DNA of 64,000 nt. Source: Chaetorhynchus papuensis. Lineage: Eukaryota; Chordata; Aves; Passeriformes; Rhipiduridae. Position 1 is the stretch's first letter. Each line of letters starts with the position of its first letter. A program made the position numbers and the translations under genes. The stretch spans positions 212,810 to 276,809 of the forward strand of contig VWYX01000389.1 in the NCBI GenBank assembly GCA_013396525.1, in the 5' to 3' direction. This document shows positions 62,101-64,000 of this stretch, one piece after another. The notes under the pieces are model-generated. The model saw nothing but the letters and a program-made list of their open reading frames with translations, was not told where the DNA came from and made no database searches.

Positions 62101-64000
62101 CTCTCAGTCTCTCCACAGAACATGCCTTATTTCAAGAGGAAGAAACTACAAAAATTCACATAACAAACCTAAAGAAAAACTGCAGCCAAGCAATGACTGT
62201 TACTCTGACTTCAATTTCACTCAACGGTAGGGAAAAAGCTTATACACGTTGTGAAAGAAGGACCTTTCGCTACTAGTTTTAATAGAATAATTGTATCCCT
62301 CTCTTTAAATAAAATGGTTCATGGCTTCTAAGTACTGTAAGTTTAGGCAAAATAATAGTTAGCAAACACACTTCATGTGTGTTTTAGTTAATAACTATTT
62401 TCTTCAGACTGAGAACTATGGGGTCAATGCAAGTTCAAACAATAGCTGAGTCAGTCAATTTGTGTCATACAGCAGCCCATGTATCTGCTAAGGAAAGTAG
62501 CCAGGGAAAAGGGGTTCTGCTTTCATTCCTCCCTCACTAGATACAGGCATTTAAAATATGCAACACCTATCTACGTCAGTGAGTGATGCATCACACAGGG
62601 TGAATACAAAGGAATATTTTGCCCTAATTAAGAATTTTACAGATCCAGATCTGGAGGCTGGATGATGCATCTGGTTGTTCTCCATAAAGAATTTCATGTT
62701 CCAGGGCAGATCAAAGGCAGCAGACAGTATGACAACACAACACGTTGCGTGCTGTACAGCACAGGGAAGGGCTGTCGCCATCAGACACCTTGTGGTGTTG
62801 CGCCCATCATCCAGTCACCACCTTCCCACCAAGAGAGGGGTTGGAAAAGATATGTCATTTGAAGCACATTCACTGTACATTTTAAGTTTGACAGCTCATG
62901 AAGTGTCACTGCTGAAATCAGCTGAAGGATTTCCACCTCTGCTTTCCTCATTCAGAAAATAAAGAAGTAAATAATGAAATAAATAATTTGGAAAATTATC
63001 ATAAACCAATAGTAAACTGGAAAGCAGATTTTTGAAAGGCACAATTAAACATTTGCCATTTGTGACTCAGTCATAATGATGCAATGTGTCACACTGAAGC
63101 AGTGTTTGCTTCCTGTTCTATTAATGTTCTTAGCACTGGGTGGGATTCATTGATATGTGCCTGGCTTAGGAATTGCCTATATCTTAGTCACTCAGTTCCA
63201 GAAGGGATGATCCTATCCTTCTAGAAGAACTTCCCACATTCCCATAAAATCAGTTAAGAAAAGTTGGGGCCTTGAAGACATCTTGTAAGAGATTCCATCC
63301 AGCTACATGATCTTTGTCTCCACTGATTCTGTAGAGCCCATAAGCAGGTGGTCTCACAGGACCTGTTTCCAGCCAGAGGGAGGACCATCAGGAAGGTTCT
63401 GGACCCATGCCAGTCTGAAAGGTTTGAGTCACAGCTCTCACGGGTCAGGCAAGTCATTTACCCAGCAGGTTCAAACATGCACTCTCCACCTTCTGTAAAG
63501 TGCAAAAAGGGCAAATGTCTCTCCCCTCAGAATGGACAATTTATGTGTACCAAAACCAACAACAACAAAAAATCCAGCTAGGAGGAAATATCAGAAGGCT
63601 TTGTCCATTCTTAAGTCTGAATTAGAGACATATAGGCTGATCTTCTTCTAGCCCCGTATGTGTACATTTTCAGTTTTGAAAAATGAGCATTGCACCCAAA
63701 TTTCTGTCCATTGCAATGGTTCATACCTTCTCAGGGTCAGAAGAGCATGAAAACAACCTTGTAAGCAAGAGGTTGTTGTTATGACACACCACAGAAGACG
63801 AGGGTAACTCAGGTCCGTATTAATGGATTCCTTGCAGCAGGTTAGAGTGAACTTTACTAAATGATTGGTGTTTATAAATATACACATGGAAGTTTATTAC
63901 AGAACAATTTGGTTGCAAAGGAAAGCAGCTATATAGCTGATTTGGTTATTGTTATCTATAGTAATACAACCACATGAAAGAATTGCAGTATGAAAGAGTA
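62101..64000. other. gene-free stretch at the window end
   Basis: This is AT-rich unique sequence. Overlapping ORFs of 60-95 codons (62551-62962 and 63254-63581) have no recognised domains. CCAGAAGGGATGATCC near 63197 faintly recalls a CR1 tail but is too short to call. Confidence 0.45.

Noticed and set aside
63190..63235. A further CR1 tail
   Set aside because: Only about 16 bases resemble the CR1 end, and no continuation can be followed.

Overview
This window looks like nuclear DNA of a bird, most likely a songbird (Passeriformes). The evidence is four long and several short CR1 LINE copies, two solo LTRs of kinds I know from songbird genomes, and a SINE with a tRNA-Ile head and a CR1-type tail (the structure of zebra finch TguSINE1). 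The background is AT-rich, with no bacterial-style gene packing. Two runs of N (12054-12273 and 45784-46000) mark assembly gaps. No complete protein-coding gene, rRNA gene, tRNA gene or CRISPR array can be supported. The window reads as intergenic or long-intron sequence. Nearly all ORFs longer than 60 codons lie in retroelement remains or look like chance.

Layout: 751-1968 is a 5'-truncated CR1 on the minus strand. 2482-3551 and 3891-4455 are two solo LTRs of different families, both plus strand. 4456-23342 is mostly unremarkable; it holds a short CR1 tail (7278-7340), the first gap, an old 5S rRNA-derived SINE (13232 to about 13420) and a few simple repeats. 23343-23460 is an old CR1 tail. 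24146-24297 is a possible coding exon for the N-terminus of a single-pass membrane protein. 28414-30212 is a second long minus-strand CR1. 30213-51000 is mostly plain sequence with A/C-rich tracts, the second gap with its (AGGA)n tract, MIR-like remnants and a second weak exon candidate (42721-42936). 51010-51230 and about 52740-54129 are plus-strand CR1 copies. A CpG-richer patch lies at 54620-55010.

The richest part is 58693 to about 62100: a long minus-strand CR1 that keeps an ORF1 esterase end, the ORF2 endonuclease and reverse transcriptase regions, the C-terminal part and the 3' tail. Two later insertions interrupt it: a whole tRNA-Ile/CR1-tail SINE (60711-60855) and a 44-bp tail-only insert flanked by a 7-bp direct repeat (61191-61248).

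The retroelements form one system: CR1 reverse transcriptase is known to recognise CR1-type 3' tails, and the SINE has borrowed such a tail. All four long CR1 copies have lost the reverse-transcriptase active site by substitution or frameshift, so none could move now. I found no convincing undescribed gene system. The points most worth following are the nested insertions, the 5S-derived SINE and the two exon candidates. Family names are recalled from memory, not from a database search.
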